From contig CALRTB020000003.1 of assembly GCA_943371005.1 (NCBI GenBank), forward strand, positions 124,001-188,000: a DNA stretch of 64,000 bases, given 5' to 3'. Every line of letters starts with the position of its first letter. Position 1 is the stretch's first letter. A model generated the notes under the pieces. The model worked only from the letters and a program-made list of their open reading frames with translations. It had not been told where the DNA came from and made no database searches. This stretch comes from MRBY01 sp943371005. Its GTDB lineage: Bacteria; Cyanobacteriota; Cyanobacteriia; Cyanobacteriales; MRBY01. The translations under genes were made by a program, and so were the position numbers. Of this stretch, positions 55,037-64,000 are shown one piece after another.

Positions 55037-55057
55037 CTATAATTTCTAGTTATATAG
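55037..55057. promoter_or_regulatory. Palindrome upstream of katG
   Basis: CTATAATTTCTAGTTATATAG is a near-palindrome about 108 bp before the katG ATG. It could be a binding site for a Fur/PerR-type regulator, whose boxes are AT-rich inverted repeats, but the match is loose. Confidence 0.25.
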
Positions 55058-55164
55058 TGCACAGGGACTCATTGTCTGCCAGCGCGATGACTCCAGGTCA
55101 ACACCATTGCGTGACCAACCATGGCAGCAGGTGTCTCTGCACTGACTTGCAAGAGGAAATATCA

Positions 55165-57339
55165 ATGCACGACAACATCACGAACACCGGGGGCAAATGC
55201 CCAGTAATGCACGGTGCAATGACGACGAGCAGCATGGCAAACATGGACTGGTGGCCCAAAGCCCTCAATCTGGATATCCTGCACCAGCACGACCACAAAA
55301 CCAACCCGATGGGCGCAGGCTTCAATTATCAAGACGCCGTCAAAACCCTCGACGTTGCCGCCCTCAAGCGGGATCTCCATGCACTAATGACAGACAGCCA
55401 AGACTGGTGGCCCGCAGATTGGGGACATTACGGTGGGTTGATGATTCGGATGACTTGGCACGCCGCTGGCACCTATCGGATCGCCGACGGCCGGGGTGGT
55501 GCCGGGACTGGCAACCAACGTTTCGCCCCGATAAATTCTTGGCCAGACAACACCAACCTAGATAAAGCCCGTCGCCTACTCTGGCCCATCAAAAAAAAAT
55601 ATGGCAATAAGCTCAGTTGGGCCGATTTAATTGCCTATGCCGGCACCATTGCCTATGAGTCCATGGGGTTAAAAACCTTTGGCTTTGCCTTTGGTCGCGA
55701 GGACATCTGGCATCCCGAAAAAGATATTTATTGGGGCTCAGAAAAAGAATGGCTGGCTCCCAGTGAGAACCCCCACAGTCGCTATTCCGGCGAGCGGGAT
55801 TTAGAAAATCCATTGGCCGCGGTGATGATGGGATTAATCTATGTCAATCCCGAAGGAGTAGATGGTAATCCTGACCCCCTCAAAACTGCCCATGATATCC
55901 GGATCACTTTTGCCCGGATGGCGATGAACGACGAAGAAACCGTCGCCCTCACTGCCGGTGGCCATACCGTGGGCAAGTGCCATGGTAACGGGGATGCGAC
56001 ATTACTCGGCCCGGAACCGGAGGCGGCGGATCTCGATGACCAGGGTTTAGGTTGGCTCAACAAAACCCAACGCGGCATTGGTCGGAACACGGTCACTAGC
56101 GGCATTGAAGGGGCCTGGACGACCTATCCCACCCAATGGGACAACGGTTATTTTCGACTACTGCTCAACTACGATTGGGAACTGAAGAAAAGCCCAGCGG
56201 GGGCTTGGCAATGGGAACCGATCAATGTCAAAGAAGAAGACAAGCCCGTTGATGTTGAAGACCCATCGATCCGCCTCAGCCCGATTATGACCGACGCCGA
56301 CATGGCCATGAAAATGGATCCGGACTATCGGCAGATTTCTGAGCGGTTTTACCAAGATCCGGCTTATTTTGCCGAAACCTTTGCCCGGGCCTGGTTTAAA
56401 CTCACGCACCGGGATATGGGACCGAAGTCCCGTTACATTGGCCCAGATGTGCCCCAGGAAGACTTGTTGTGGCAAGATCCGATTCCGGCAGGAAAGACGG
56501 ACTACGATCTGCAAGCGGTTAAGGACAAAATTGCGGCTAGTGGTTTAAGTATTAGCGAAATGGTCTGTACGGCCTGGGACAGTGCAAGAACGTTTCGGGG
56601 TTCAGACAAACGTGGTGGGGCAAACGGGGCGAGAATTCGCTTGGCTCCCCAAAAGGATTGGGAAGGGAATGAACCAGACCGTTTGGCTAAGGTGTTGTCC
56701 GTGCTAGAGGCGATCGCCGCCGAGAGTGGGGCCAGTGTCGCAGATGTGATTGTCCTGGCAGGTAACGTTGGCATTGAGCAAGCAGCCAAGGCGGCTGGGG
56801 TTGAGATTACGGTGCCCTTTGCCCCAGGTCGCGGAGATGCGACGGCGGAAATGACCGATGTCGAGGGATTCGCGGTGTTAGAACCCCTCCACGACGGCTA
56901 CCGGAACTGGCTCCCAAAAGACTATGTGGTTAGCCCCGAAGAATTAATGCTCGACCGCACCCAATTACTAGGTCTGACTGCCCCTGAGATGACTGTTTTA
57001 GTCGGCGGGATGCGTGTACTGGGCACCAATTATGGTGGCACCAAACATGGCGTGCTCACAGACCGCGAGGGCGCCTTGACCAATGATTTCTTCGTCAATT
57101 TGACGGATATGAAATACACCTGGAAGCCAGCCGGTAAAAACCTTTATGAAATTGGCGATCGCCACACCGGTGAAGTCAAATGGACAGCCACGCGGGTTGA
57201 CCTCGTTTTTGGCTGTAACTCCATCCTGCGGGCCTATGCCGAAGTCTATGCCCAAGACGACAACAATGAAAAATTTGTCCAGGATTTTGTCGCGGCTTGG
57301 ACAAAAGTGATGAACGCAGATCGCTTTGATTTGGCTTAA
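55165..57339 (+). CDS. katG: Catalase-peroxidase
   Basis: A 724-residue bifunctional haem enzyme that removes hydrogen peroxide. I start at ATG 55165 (MHDNITNTGGKCP) with AGAGGAAA upstream; the frame is open back to 55057. The distal site MIRMTWHAAGTYRI has Arg95, Trp98 and His99. The Met-Tyr-Trp adduct partners Tyr226 (GLIYVNPEG) and Met252 (ARMAMNDEE) are present, so catalase activity is expected. The proximal haem ligand His267 is in TAGGHTVGKCHG. The second, non-haem half follows (about 420-724). It is a single gene with its own flanks, typical of cyanobacteria that rely on KatG. Confidence 0.98.
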   Translation: MHDNITNTGGKCPVMHGAMTTSSMANMDWWPKALNLDILHQHDHKTNPMGAGFNYQDAVKTLDVAALKRDLHALMTDSQDWWPADWGHYGGLMIRMTWHAAGTYRIADGRGGAGTGNQRFAPINSWPDNTNLDKARRLLWPIKKKYGNKLSWADLIAYAGTIAYESMGLKTFGFAFGREDIWHPEKDIYWGSEKEWLAPSENPHSRYSGERDLENPLAAVMMGLIYVNPEGVDGNPDPLKTAHDIRITFARMAMNDEETVALTAGGHTVGKCHGNGDATLLGPEPEAADLDDQGLGWLNKTQRGIGRNTVTSGIEGAWTTYPTQWDNGYFRLLLNYDWELKKSPAGAWQWEPINVKEEDKPVDVEDPSIRLSPIMTDADMAMKMDPDYRQISERFYQDPAYFAETFARAWFKLTHRDMGPKSRYIGPDVPQEDLLWQDPIPAGKTDYDLQAVKDKIAASGLSISEMVCTAWDSARTFRGSDKRGGANGARIRLAPQKDWEGNEPDRLAKVLSVLEAIAAESGASVADVIVLAGNVGIEQAAKAAGVEITVPFAPGRGDATAEMTDVEGFAVLEPLHDGYRNWLPKDYVVSPEELMLDRTQLLGLTAPEMTVLVGGMRVLGTNYGGTKHGVLTDREGALTNDFFVNLTDMKYTWKPAGKNLYEIGDRHTGEVKWTATRVDLVFGCNSILRAYAEVYAQDDNNEKFVQDFVAAWTKVMNADRFDLA

Positions 57340-57350
57340 TTCCTAAGTTG

Positions 57351-57397
57351 AATCCCCACACTGACTCACCATGAAGAAGCGAGGTGGTGTGGGGATT
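57351..57397 (+). terminator. Terminator-like hairpin after katG
   Basis: AATCCCCACAC (57351-57361) pairs exactly with GTGTGGGGATT (57387-57397), with an inner CACC/GGTG pair. There is no T-run on either side, so it may be a transcript-stabilising or shared hairpin rather than a classic terminator. Confidence 0.4.
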
Positions 57398-57415
57398 TGG
57401 CAAATTTACTGATCT

Positions 57416-59224
57416 TTACTGATCTAACTTGAGCACTGCCATGAACGCCTCTTGGGGCACATCAACCGTACCAATCGACTTCATTCGTTTCTTACCCTTA
57501 GCCTGTTTCTGGAGTAGCTTTTTCTTTCGGGAAATATCACCACCATAGCACTTCGCTAAAACATCCTTGCGTAGGGCCGGAATATGCTCACTGGCAATGA
57601 TTTTAGAACCGATCGCCGCCTGAATCGGAATCTTAAACTGGTGACGGGGGATTAATTCTTTGAGCTTTTCAGCCATCGCCCGTCCCACGTTGTAAGCCTT
57701 GTCCCGATGGACAATCATGGCGAGGGAATCCACCGAATCTTTATTTACCAAAATATCCAGGCGCACCAACTGCCCAACCCGGTAGCCAATGAGCTGATAC
57801 TCCATGCTGGCGTAACCTCTAGTACGGGACTTTAACTGATCAAAAAAGTCTGTCACCACCTCCGCCAGGGGCAGTTCATAGATGATATTCGTGCGACTTT
57901 CGGTGAAATACTTCATGTCCTTGAAAATGCCCCGTCGCGTTTGGCACAGATCCATAATGGTACCCACAAACTCCTCCGGGGTAATCACATCCACTTGAAT
58001 GTAAGGCTCTTCGATTTTTTCGCGTTTTTGGGGATCTGGTAATTGACTGGGGTTATCAATTTCCATCACTTCTCCATCCGTCGTGGTGACTCGATAAACC
58101 ACCGAAGGCGCCGTCGTAATCAAATCCAGGTTATATTCTCGCTCCAAACGTTCTTGGACAATTTCTAGGTGGAGAAGGCCCAGGAAGCCGCACCGGAAAC
58201 CAAACCCCATGGCACTAGAGGTTTCCGGTTCAAAGGAGAGAGCCGCATCATTTAGTTTCAATTTATCCAGGGCATCTCGCAGATCCGCATATTGGTCGGC
58301 ATCAGTGGGGAAGAGGCCGCAGAAAACCATCGGTTTCGCTTCGGTATAACCCGGTAACGGCGAAGGTGCAGGGTTTACAGCGGAGGTAATGGTATCACCG
58401 ACCCGTGCATCTTCAACGGATTTGATTGCTGCGGCAAAGTAACCTACTTCTCCGGCGTGGAGCGCCTCTACTTGCACTTGATTCGGTGCGAGGACACCAA
58501 GTTCGTCGATTTCATATTCTTTTTTGGAGGCCATCAGACGCACTTTGTCGCCTTTTTTAACTTCGCCATCCATCACTCGGAAATAGACGATCACGCCTCG
58601 ATAGGGGTCGTAGTAACTGTCAAAAATGAGTGCCCGCAATGGTTGATCAATGGTGTCGGCCGGGGGGGGCACCTGTTGGACGATGGACTCTAAGATATCG
58701 TTGATGCCGAGACCCTGTTTGGCGGAAGCTCGGATAATGTCGGTGCAATCTAAGCCGACCACTTCTTCAATTTCCTCGGTAACTCGATCAGGTTCAGCAC
58801 CGGGCAGATCAATTTTGTTTAAAACGGGAATAATTTCTAGGTTGTTGTCCAGGGCGAGGTAAACGTTGGCGAGGGTCTGGGCTTCGACGCCCTGGGAAGC
58901 GTCTACGACTAGTAATGCTCCTTCACAGGCGGCCAAGGAGCGCGATACTTCATAGGAAAAGTCAACGTGGCCTGGGGTATCGATGAGGTTCAGGATATAT
59001 TCTTCGCCGTCTTTAGCCACATAACGCATCCGTGCGGCCTGGAGTTTGATGGTGATCCCCCGTTCCCGCTCCAGTTCCATGTTGTCGAGGAACTGTTCTT
59101 TCATATCCCGTTGCGCCACTGTTTGGGTGTCCTGGAGCATCCGGTCTGCCAGGGTCGATTTTCCGTGGTCGATGTGGGCAATGATCGAAAAATTACGAAT
59201 ACGAGAGACAGGAACGTCAGTCAT
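57416..59224 (-). CDS. lepA: Elongation factor 4 (LepA), ribosomal back-translocase GTPase
   Basis: A 602-residue GTPase. G1 is AHIDHGKSTL (about 16-25), G2 contains RERGITIKL, G3 is DTPGHVDF, and G4 NKIDLPGA; domains II, III and V follow, and the LepA-specific C-terminal domain ends AKGKKRMKSIGTVDVPQEA. HCG-type EF-G domain IV is absent, which sets it apart from EF-G. It is convergent with katG, and the gene is longer by a few residues than the E. coli protein. Confidence 0.97.
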   Translation of the reverse strand: MTDVPVSRIRNFSIIAHIDHGKSTLADRMLQDTQTVAQRDMKEQFLDNMELERERGITIKLQAARMRYVAKDGEEYILNLIDTPGHVDFSYEVSRSLAACEGALLVVDASQGVEAQTLANVYLALDNNLEIIPVLNKIDLPGAEPDRVTEEIEEVVGLDCTDIIRASAKQGLGINDILESIVQQVPPPADTIDQPLRALIFDSYYDPYRGVIVYFRVMDGEVKKGDKVRLMASKKEYEIDELGVLAPNQVQVEALHAGEVGYFAAAIKSVEDARVGDTITSAVNPAPSPLPGYTEAKPMVFCGLFPTDADQYADLRDALDKLKLNDAALSFEPETSSAMGFGFRCGFLGLLHLEIVQERLEREYNLDLITTAPSVVYRVTTTDGEVMEIDNPSQLPDPQKREKIEEPYIQVDVITPEEFVGTIMDLCQTRRGIFKDMKYFTESRTNIIYELPLAEVVTDFFDQLKSRTRGYASMEYQLIGYRVGQLVRLDILVNKDSVDSLAMIVHRDKAYNVGRAMAEKLKELIPRHQFKIPIQAAIGSKIIASEHIPALRKDVLAKCYGGDISRKKKLLQKQAKGKKRMKSIGTVDVPQEAFMAVLKLDQ

Positions 59225-59354
59225 GGAAGATCCACTAATTTTTGAAAAACTTTACTTATTTTAACTAATGAAGGGGGCCTTCATCGCGGAAAGGCCAGGG
59301 AAGGAGCCAAGATTGTCGAGGATCTGGAGGAGCTTTGAAAAGTTAACAAGAAGT

Positions 59355-59837
59355 TTAGGCCCGCTTGCGACGACTGAGTGAGATCCCCTGTTCTTTGAGA
59401 ATTTTACGCACTGTTTCACGGCAAATGTGCTTGACAATTTTTTGGGCTTTGAGTTCTCGCACCAGGAGACTAAGGGACCAATAGTCATGGCCGGGGGGAG
59501 GCCCATCGTGGTAGAGGGCAAGGAGTTTGGTGATTTTGGCGCTACTGAGTTTGGGTTTAATCGGTGGGTGTGCCCTGGGCTTGCGACCAAGGGCTTGGGC
59601 TTCGCCGTCGGTGACAAAAAGTTTACGGACACGGGCGACGGTGTTGGCATGAACACTCAGGGCTTGGGCGATTTGTTGATCTTGCCAGTTGCCGTCGGGG
59701 TGGGCACGGTCGGCCATCAATAGAATACGGGCATGGAGCATTTTTTTGGCTGGCTGGTAACCGTTACGGGCGATCGCCCATAGTCTTTCCCGCTGCTCAG
59801 TGCTCAAACACACCTTATATTTAGTCCGCCTACCCAT
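59355..59837 (-). pseudogene. IS630-family transposase, N-terminal half only
   Basis: A 160-residue frame starting MGRRTKYKVCLSTEQRERLW with two helix-turn-helix segments (DQQIAQALSVHANTVARVRK and HICRETVRKILKEQGISLSR), the DNA-binding part of IS630 transposases. It stops at RRKRA, just where the DDE catalytic half would begin; I could not find that half in the 130 bp that follow. It is either a truncated insertion or the first ORF of a two-ORF IS whose second ORF is gone. Clear terminal inverted repeats were not identified. It sits between lepA and the membrane protein gene. Confidence 0.7.
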
Positions 59838-59910
59838 AGAACCCGATAAAATAAACTGAAAATTCGATCAATATTGCTTAAAATTCACAAAAAATCGCCC
59901 TTAATTTACC

Positions 59911-61488
59911 ATGACTATTGCACCACGCAGACAACCTGGCCGTGCCAAACGTAATCGTACCAGTCTGCTTTTTGAGCGGGGTATGGCTCTCTTGGCTTCT
60001 GCTAATTTGGTGTTAGTTCTCTTTGACCTGAGTTATATCCCCCTGCGTAATTTTTGGTTACAGGGCCGAGTCCAATTTTACGCACGCATTGCCAAATACG
60101 AATGGAAATTTCCCGCTGAGCCGGTGCGCATTCTCCCGGTCAATGTCACCCGTGCCTATGACTGGGTAAAAGGCATCGAAGAAAATCGCGACACCGCCTA
60201 CTATCTCCAACGGGTCGAAGATCTCCAAGCAAAAATTCAACAGATTAATGATCTGACCCTCCGGTCAACAGGTGCCGATAGTGGCATTGTCGGTTCTGGC
60301 GATCGCCAAGACATCACCACCCAACTCCGCCGCTACAACCAAGAACAAGAAGCCATCCTCGCCGAACTCCGGGAACTGAGCGTTGAGATGGTAGATACCA
60401 ATCCCTTTGAAATTGCCAACAAAACAGGTACCCTCGAAAAAATCAAAAATCGTATGCGCCGCCATGTATTTAGTGATGCTTCCGCTTCCTCCAAAGACGC
60501 ATTTCAACTTTTTTGGAGTAGTGAATACCTCTCAGAAAATGGCTGGCGTGAAGAATTCAACTTTTACGAACGTGAAATCGAACCCCTCCTAGAAACCAAC
60601 TATTTCCGTCCCATTGGCGAAAACGGCAAATACATTGATAACTTTGGCATCCTCGATTTCCCCTTCTTTCTCGCCTTCCTCCTCGAATTCCTGGCCCGGA
60701 GTTGGTACATCAGCCGTCGTCGCACAGGAGTTAGTTGGTTTGATGCCATGCTCTGGCGTTGGTACGATATCTTTCTGCTGATCCCCCTTTTTCGCTGGTT
60801 ACGGGTGATTCCCGTGATCGTTCGCCTTAACCAAGCCGACCTCATTGACCTCAGCGCGATCCAAAAACAAGCCAGTCAAGGTTTCGTTGCTAGTATTGCC
60901 GAAGATATTACCGAAGTCGTCGTTATTCGGATTATTAACCAGATCCAAGGCTCCATCCACCGGGGAGAATTTGCCACCCTTTTGGCCCAAACCACCAGCC
61001 GAGAATATGTCGATCTGAACGACATCAATGAACCCATCGAGCTCGCAAAGCTCATGGCTAACCTTTTAGTCCACCAAGTCTTACCCAAAATTCAGCCCGA
61101 GGCCGAAGCCGTTATTCGCCATACCCTGGATCGAGTCATTTCCATGTCCCCTGCCTACCAAGGCCTACAGATGCTTCCCGGTGTCGGCGATCTCAAAAGC
61201 ACCCTTGCCAAGCAACTCTCCCATCAACTCTATCAAGTTACCGCAGATACCCTCAAAGCCGTCCTCGAAGAAGACCCCGTCTTCGAAAAACTCCTCGAAG
61301 AGCTATTAACCCAACTGACCAGCAGCATCACTTCCGAAATTCAAGGCCAAGAAAGCCTCGCTCAAATGGAATCATTGATCAATGACCTCCTCGAAGAAGT
61401 CAAAATCAATTACGTTGAGAGACTCTCTGAAGAAGATGTCGAAGACATTCTGGAACAAACCCGTGCTCTGCGGCAGATGACCCGCTAA
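59911..61488 (+). CDS. Membrane protein with voltage-sensor-like helices, function unknown
   Basis: A 525-residue protein that I recognise only as a conserved cyanobacterial type. After a basic N-terminus a membrane helix spans about 25-45 (LLASANLVLVLFDLSYIPL). A charged, coiled-coil-prone insert follows (about 95-230). A second membrane block has FPFFLAFLLEFLARSW (250-265), WRWYDIFLLIPLF (282-294) and RWLRVIPVIVRL (295-306). These resemble S2, S3 and S4 of voltage-sensor domains, but no pore helix or selectivity filter follows. The C-terminal third (310-525) is soluble and helical. No signal peptide. It is convergent with dnaK. Confidence 0.85.
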   Translation: MTIAPRRQPGRAKRNRTSLLFERGMALLASANLVLVLFDLSYIPLRNFWLQGRVQFYARIAKYEWKFPAEPVRILPVNVTRAYDWVKGIEENRDTAYYLQRVEDLQAKIQQINDLTLRSTGADSGIVGSGDRQDITTQLRRYNQEQEAILAELRELSVEMVDTNPFEIANKTGTLEKIKNRMRRHVFSDASASSKDAFQLFWSSEYLSENGWREEFNFYEREIEPLLETNYFRPIGENGKYIDNFGILDFPFFLAFLLEFLARSWYISRRRTGVSWFDAMLWRWYDIFLLIPLFRWLRVIPVIVRLNQADLIDLSAIQKQASQGFVASIAEDITEVVVIRIINQIQGSIHRGEFATLLAQTTSREYVDLNDINEPIELAKLMANLLVHQVLPKIQPEAEAVIRHTLDRVISMSPAYQGLQMLPGVGDLKSTLAKQLSHQLYQVTADTLKAVLEEDPVFEKLLEELLTQLTSSITSEIQGQESLAQMESLINDLLEEVKINYVERLSEEDVEDILEQTRALRQMTR

Positions 61489-61498
61489 ATTCCCCCAG

Positions 61499-61528
61499 AA
61501 AAAAACGAGGGTAGAAAATCTACCCCCG
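61499..61528 (-). terminator. Rho-independent terminator after dnaK
   Basis: On the minus strand CGGGGGTAGA (61528-61519) pairs with TCTACCCTCG (61515-61506) with one mismatch, followed by seven T residues. Located 46 bp past the dnaK stop. Confidence 0.9.
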
Positions 61529-61573
61529 CTGGTTGCTTACATTGTCAAGGCGATTGAGATTGATGACGGCAGC

Positions 61574-63502
61574 TTACTTGGTTTCAGAGAACTCTGCGTC
61601 AATGACATCGTCACCACCATCGTTACCGCTGTTACCACCTGGCGCAGCACCACCGGCGGCAGCATTCGGATCAAACCCTGCCGCAGAAGGATCGCCACCA
61701 GCCTGTTGGTAGATATTGCTGCCAATGGTGTAGAGCAGTTGTTGCAGTTCCGGCATTAGAGTCGAGATTTTCTCGTCATTTTCCTGGGCCACAGCTTCCT
61801 TAAGATCTTTGATCATTTGGTCAGCTTTGCTCTTGTCATCGGCGGGAACTTTATCACCGAGCTCTTCGATTTGCTTTTCAGCTTGGTAAACGAGGGAATC
61901 TGCCTGATTCTTGCGGTCAATTTTTTCGCGGCGTTCCTTATCTGCTGCGGCATTGGCCTCAGCTTCGCTTACCATCCGTTCTACTTCGTCGTCCGGTAAG
62001 GTCGATGCACCAGTGATACTGATGGATTGTTCTTTACCAGTGCCCTTGTCCTTCGCCGTGACGTTTAGGATACCGTTGGCATCAATGTCAAAGGTGACTT
62101 CGATTTGGGGAACACCACGGGGAGCCGGCGGAATTCCATCGAGGCGGAAGGTACCAAGGCTCTTGTTGTCCTTAGACATTTCCCGCTCACCCTGCAGAAC
62201 GTGAATTTCAACATTGGTTTGACCATCAACGGCGGTGGAGAAGACCTCTGATTTTTTGGTCGGAATCGTGGTGTTTCTGGGGATAATTTTGGTCATCACA
62301 CCACCGAGGGTTTCTACACCCAAAGATAAGGGCGTAACATCAAGAAGCAGAATGTCTTTAACTTCACCAGCAAGAACACCACCTTGAATGGCTGCACCGA
62401 TCGCCACAACTTCGTCGGGGTTCACGGTTTGGTTGGGCTTTTTACCCAGGACACGCTCAACGACATCTTGTACGGCGGGAATCCGAGTAGATCCCCCTAC
62501 AAGAACGATTTCATCAATGGCGGATTTGTCGAGCTTGGCATCCCGAATCGCGTTTTCGACGGGGATACGGCAGCGGTCGATCAAGTCGGCGCACAGCTCT
62601 TCAAATTTTGCCCGGGTCAAGCTCATGTCGAGGTGCTTCGGGCCGTCTTGGGTCGCGGTGATGAAGGGGAGGTTGATATCCGCTTGGGTGACGTTAGAGA
62701 GCTCAATCTTTGCTTTTTCAGCGGCTTCTGTCAGACGTTGCAGGGCTTGCTTGTCTTTACGCAGATCAATGCCTTCGGCGCGTTGGAATTCTTCGGCCAA
62801 GAAATCAACGATCTTTTTGTCGAAGTCATCTCCACCTAGGTGTGTATCACCAGAAGTGGCGAGTACTTCAAAGACACCATCACCGACTTCTAGGATGGAT
62901 ACGTCGAAGGTTCCACCACCGAGGTCAAAAACGAGGATTGTTTCGTTACTCTTCTTGTCAAGACCGTAAGCGAGGGAGGCTGCGGTGGGCTCGTTGATAA
63001 TCCGCAGCACTTCTACCCCAGCAATTTTCCCGGCGTCTTTAGTGGCTTGACGTTGGGAGTCGTTAAAGTACGCAGGCACAGTGATGACAGCCTGGGTAAC
63101 AGGTTCGCCAAGGTACTTACTGGCGTCTTCGATCAGCTTGCGGAGTACCTGGGCAGAGATTTCTTCGGGGGCGAATTTTTTCTCTTTGGCAGGGCAATCG
63201 ATTTTCACGTTGCCGGTGCTGTCGCGTTCTACTTTGTAGGCAACTTCAGTAGACTCGTTGCTGACTTCACTGTGCTTGCGGCCGATGAAGCGCTTTACGG
63301 AATAGAAGGTGTTGCCAGGGTTCATCACGGCTTGACGCTTGGCGATTTGCCCTACGAGCAGGTCTCCGTTTTTGGCATAGGCCACGACGGAGGGAGTAGT
63401 TCTAAATCCTTCTGCGTTGGCGATTACAGTCGGCTTACCGCCTTCCATAACGGATACGCAAGAGTTGGTGGTTCCGAGGTCAATACCGACGACTTTTCCC
63501 AT
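61574..63502 (-). CDS. dnaK: Hsp70 chaperone DnaK (DnaK2 type)
   Basis: A 642-residue chaperone. The ATPase domain (1-380) has GIDLGTTNSCVSVMEGG, VFDLGGGTFDVSILEVGDG and GGSTRIPAVQDVVE. The linker region DVTPLSLGVETLGG leads to the substrate-binding domain, and the C-terminus ends DDVIDAEFSETK. The N- and C-terminal sequences fit the main stress-inducible DnaK2 of cyanobacteria. No CIRCE element is seen in the 180 bp upstream. No grpE or dnaJ is adjacent. Codon use looks strongly biased, as expected for an abundant protein. Confidence 0.98.
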   Translation of the reverse strand: MGKVVGIDLGTTNSCVSVMEGGKPTVIANAEGFRTTPSVVAYAKNGDLLVGQIAKRQAVMNPGNTFYSVKRFIGRKHSEVSNESTEVAYKVERDSTGNVKIDCPAKEKKFAPEEISAQVLRKLIEDASKYLGEPVTQAVITVPAYFNDSQRQATKDAGKIAGVEVLRIINEPTAASLAYGLDKKSNETILVFDLGGGTFDVSILEVGDGVFEVLATSGDTHLGGDDFDKKIVDFLAEEFQRAEGIDLRKDKQALQRLTEAAEKAKIELSNVTQADINLPFITATQDGPKHLDMSLTRAKFEELCADLIDRCRIPVENAIRDAKLDKSAIDEIVLVGGSTRIPAVQDVVERVLGKKPNQTVNPDEVVAIGAAIQGGVLAGEVKDILLLDVTPLSLGVETLGGVMTKIIPRNTTIPTKKSEVFSTAVDGQTNVEIHVLQGEREMSKDNKSLGTFRLDGIPPAPRGVPQIEVTFDIDANGILNVTAKDKGTGKEQSISITGASTLPDDEVERMVSEAEANAAADKERREKIDRKNQADSLVYQAEKQIEELGDKVPADDKSKADQMIKDLKEAVAQENDEKISTLMPELQQLLYTIGSNIYQQAGGDPSAAGFDPNAAAGGAAPGGNSGNDGGDDVIDAEFSETK

Positions 63503-63684
63503 AGCAGTGTGACTCCAAAGATCAGCGATTTAACTTGAATAAAACTTTCAAATATTGGTGCAACTATGACGACTAGATATTCTAGATTCGTGCATATGAC
63601 TATTCCTATAGTGCTGTGCGATCTGGGGATCCTGATAGTGTAGGTTCCCGAACCTGTGGGGACGGTTTTGGGCCGGAAAATGGG

Positions 63685-64000
63685 TTAGCGACAAAGCACG
63701 ATCCGGTAATGGGCCTCGCCACTTTTTAGGCGGGCGATCGCCTTGTTGACGTCTGCAAATTTGAAGGTTTCAATTTTGGGCTGGATATTGTGCAGTTTGG
63801 CAAATTCCAGCATTTTGGCGATGGTTGCGGGACTACCGACGGGGGAACCAGAGATGGAACGCTGTTGCATGATTAGGGCAAAGACGTTGATGTCGAGGGG
63901 ATCGAGGGTTGCGCCAACGAAATGTAAGCGTCCATGGGGCTTGAGGGTGCTGAGATAGGCATTCCAATCGAGCTTAACATTGACGGTCGAAATGATCAGA
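63685..64000 (-). CDS. Zinc-dependent alcohol dehydrogenase, C-terminal part
   Basis: The last about 104 residues of a medium-chain zinc alcohol dehydrogenase; the rest is beyond the window. The segment reads STVNVKLDWNAYLSTLKPHG, then HFVGAT, then MQQRSISGSPVGSPATIAKM and ends HYRIVLCR. This order fits the YahK/cinnamyl-alcohol type that reduces aldehydes with NADPH, as in the broad-range enzyme known from cyanobacteria. The catalytic zinc ligands lie in the missing N-terminal part, so activity cannot be checked here. Confidence 0.88.
   Translation of the reverse strand, partial: LIISTVNVKLDWNAYLSTLKPHGRLHFVGATLDPLDINVFALIMQQRSISGSPVGSPATIAKMLEFAKLHNIQPKIETFKFADVNKAIARLKSGEAHYRIVLCR

Noticed and set aside
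1..64000. Prophage, integrase or tRNA-associated integration site
   Set aside because: No integrase, phage structural gene or tRNA was seen; the only mobile trace is the half IS630 transposase.

Overview
The window is a stretch of cyanobacterial chromosome. The octamer GCGATCGC (the HIP1 element typical of many cyanobacteria) occurs about 90 times by eye. Several genes are hallmarks of the group: a CAAD/CURT1-type thylakoid protein, groES-groEL behind a perfect CIRCE element, scattered single urease and cell-envelope genes, and a DnaK2-type chaperone. Gene content and base composition are closest to what I know of Synechococcus sp. PCC 7002 (Picosynechococcus), but I could not run a search to confirm this. 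I saw no rRNA, tRNA or CRISPR array.

Layout. 1-10.5 kb: asnS (lacks its last residues), metH overlapping a small DCC-family oxidoreductase gene, a TonB-like proline-rich protein, a YyaL-type thioredoxin-domain protein, a CDF metal transporter and mscL. 10.9-16.4 kb: a periplasmic-sensor PAS-GGDEF-EAL protein, pepA, a DUF4870 membrane protein and a DUF433/DUF5615 toxin-antitoxin pair. 16.5-25.4 kb: groEL/groES, glyS, nth, a small conserved protein, a STAS protein and a fused radical-SAM protein. 25.4-27.9 kb: an AT-rich, HIP1-free island with two convergent glycosyltransferases and a frameshifted gene remnant. 27.9-33.6 kb: the CAAD protein, a membrane repeat protein with a HerA-like ATPase, and an Old Yellow Enzyme. 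33.6-41.2 kb: folE, accA, a Bax-inhibitor-1 family protein, a NemR-like TetR regulator, a zinc-less ROK kinase abutting ureB, a GNAT protein, a 48-residue protein and a CsgG-like lipoprotein-family protein. 41.4-46.6 kb: exopolysaccharide/envelope genes (GT4, a polyprenyl-phosphate sugar transferase, a WecA/TagO-like enzyme), a 5-FCL-like protein and glyA. 46.8-55 kb: a small Cys-rich protein, aqpZ, an LptF/G permease with a TPR protein, ppk1, and a SulP transporter with a tandem USP. 55-64 kb: katG, lepA, half of an IS630 transposase, a membrane protein that resembles a voltage-sensor domain, dnaK, and the end of a zinc alcohol dehydrogenase.

Functional themes. One-carbon metabolism is spread through the window (metH, glyA, folE, 5-FCL-like). 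Envelope polysaccharide assembly appears at three places. Stress handling includes groESL, dnaK, katG, USP, MscL, the Old Yellow Enzyme and the TetR regulator. No multi-gene defence system is evident. The observations that most reward follow-up are a NemR-type redox circuit inferred from residues and operator-like sites, a set of hairpin repeats with a compensatory base change, a membrane protein with voltage-sensor-like helices and no pore, and a ROK kinase that has lost its zinc site.
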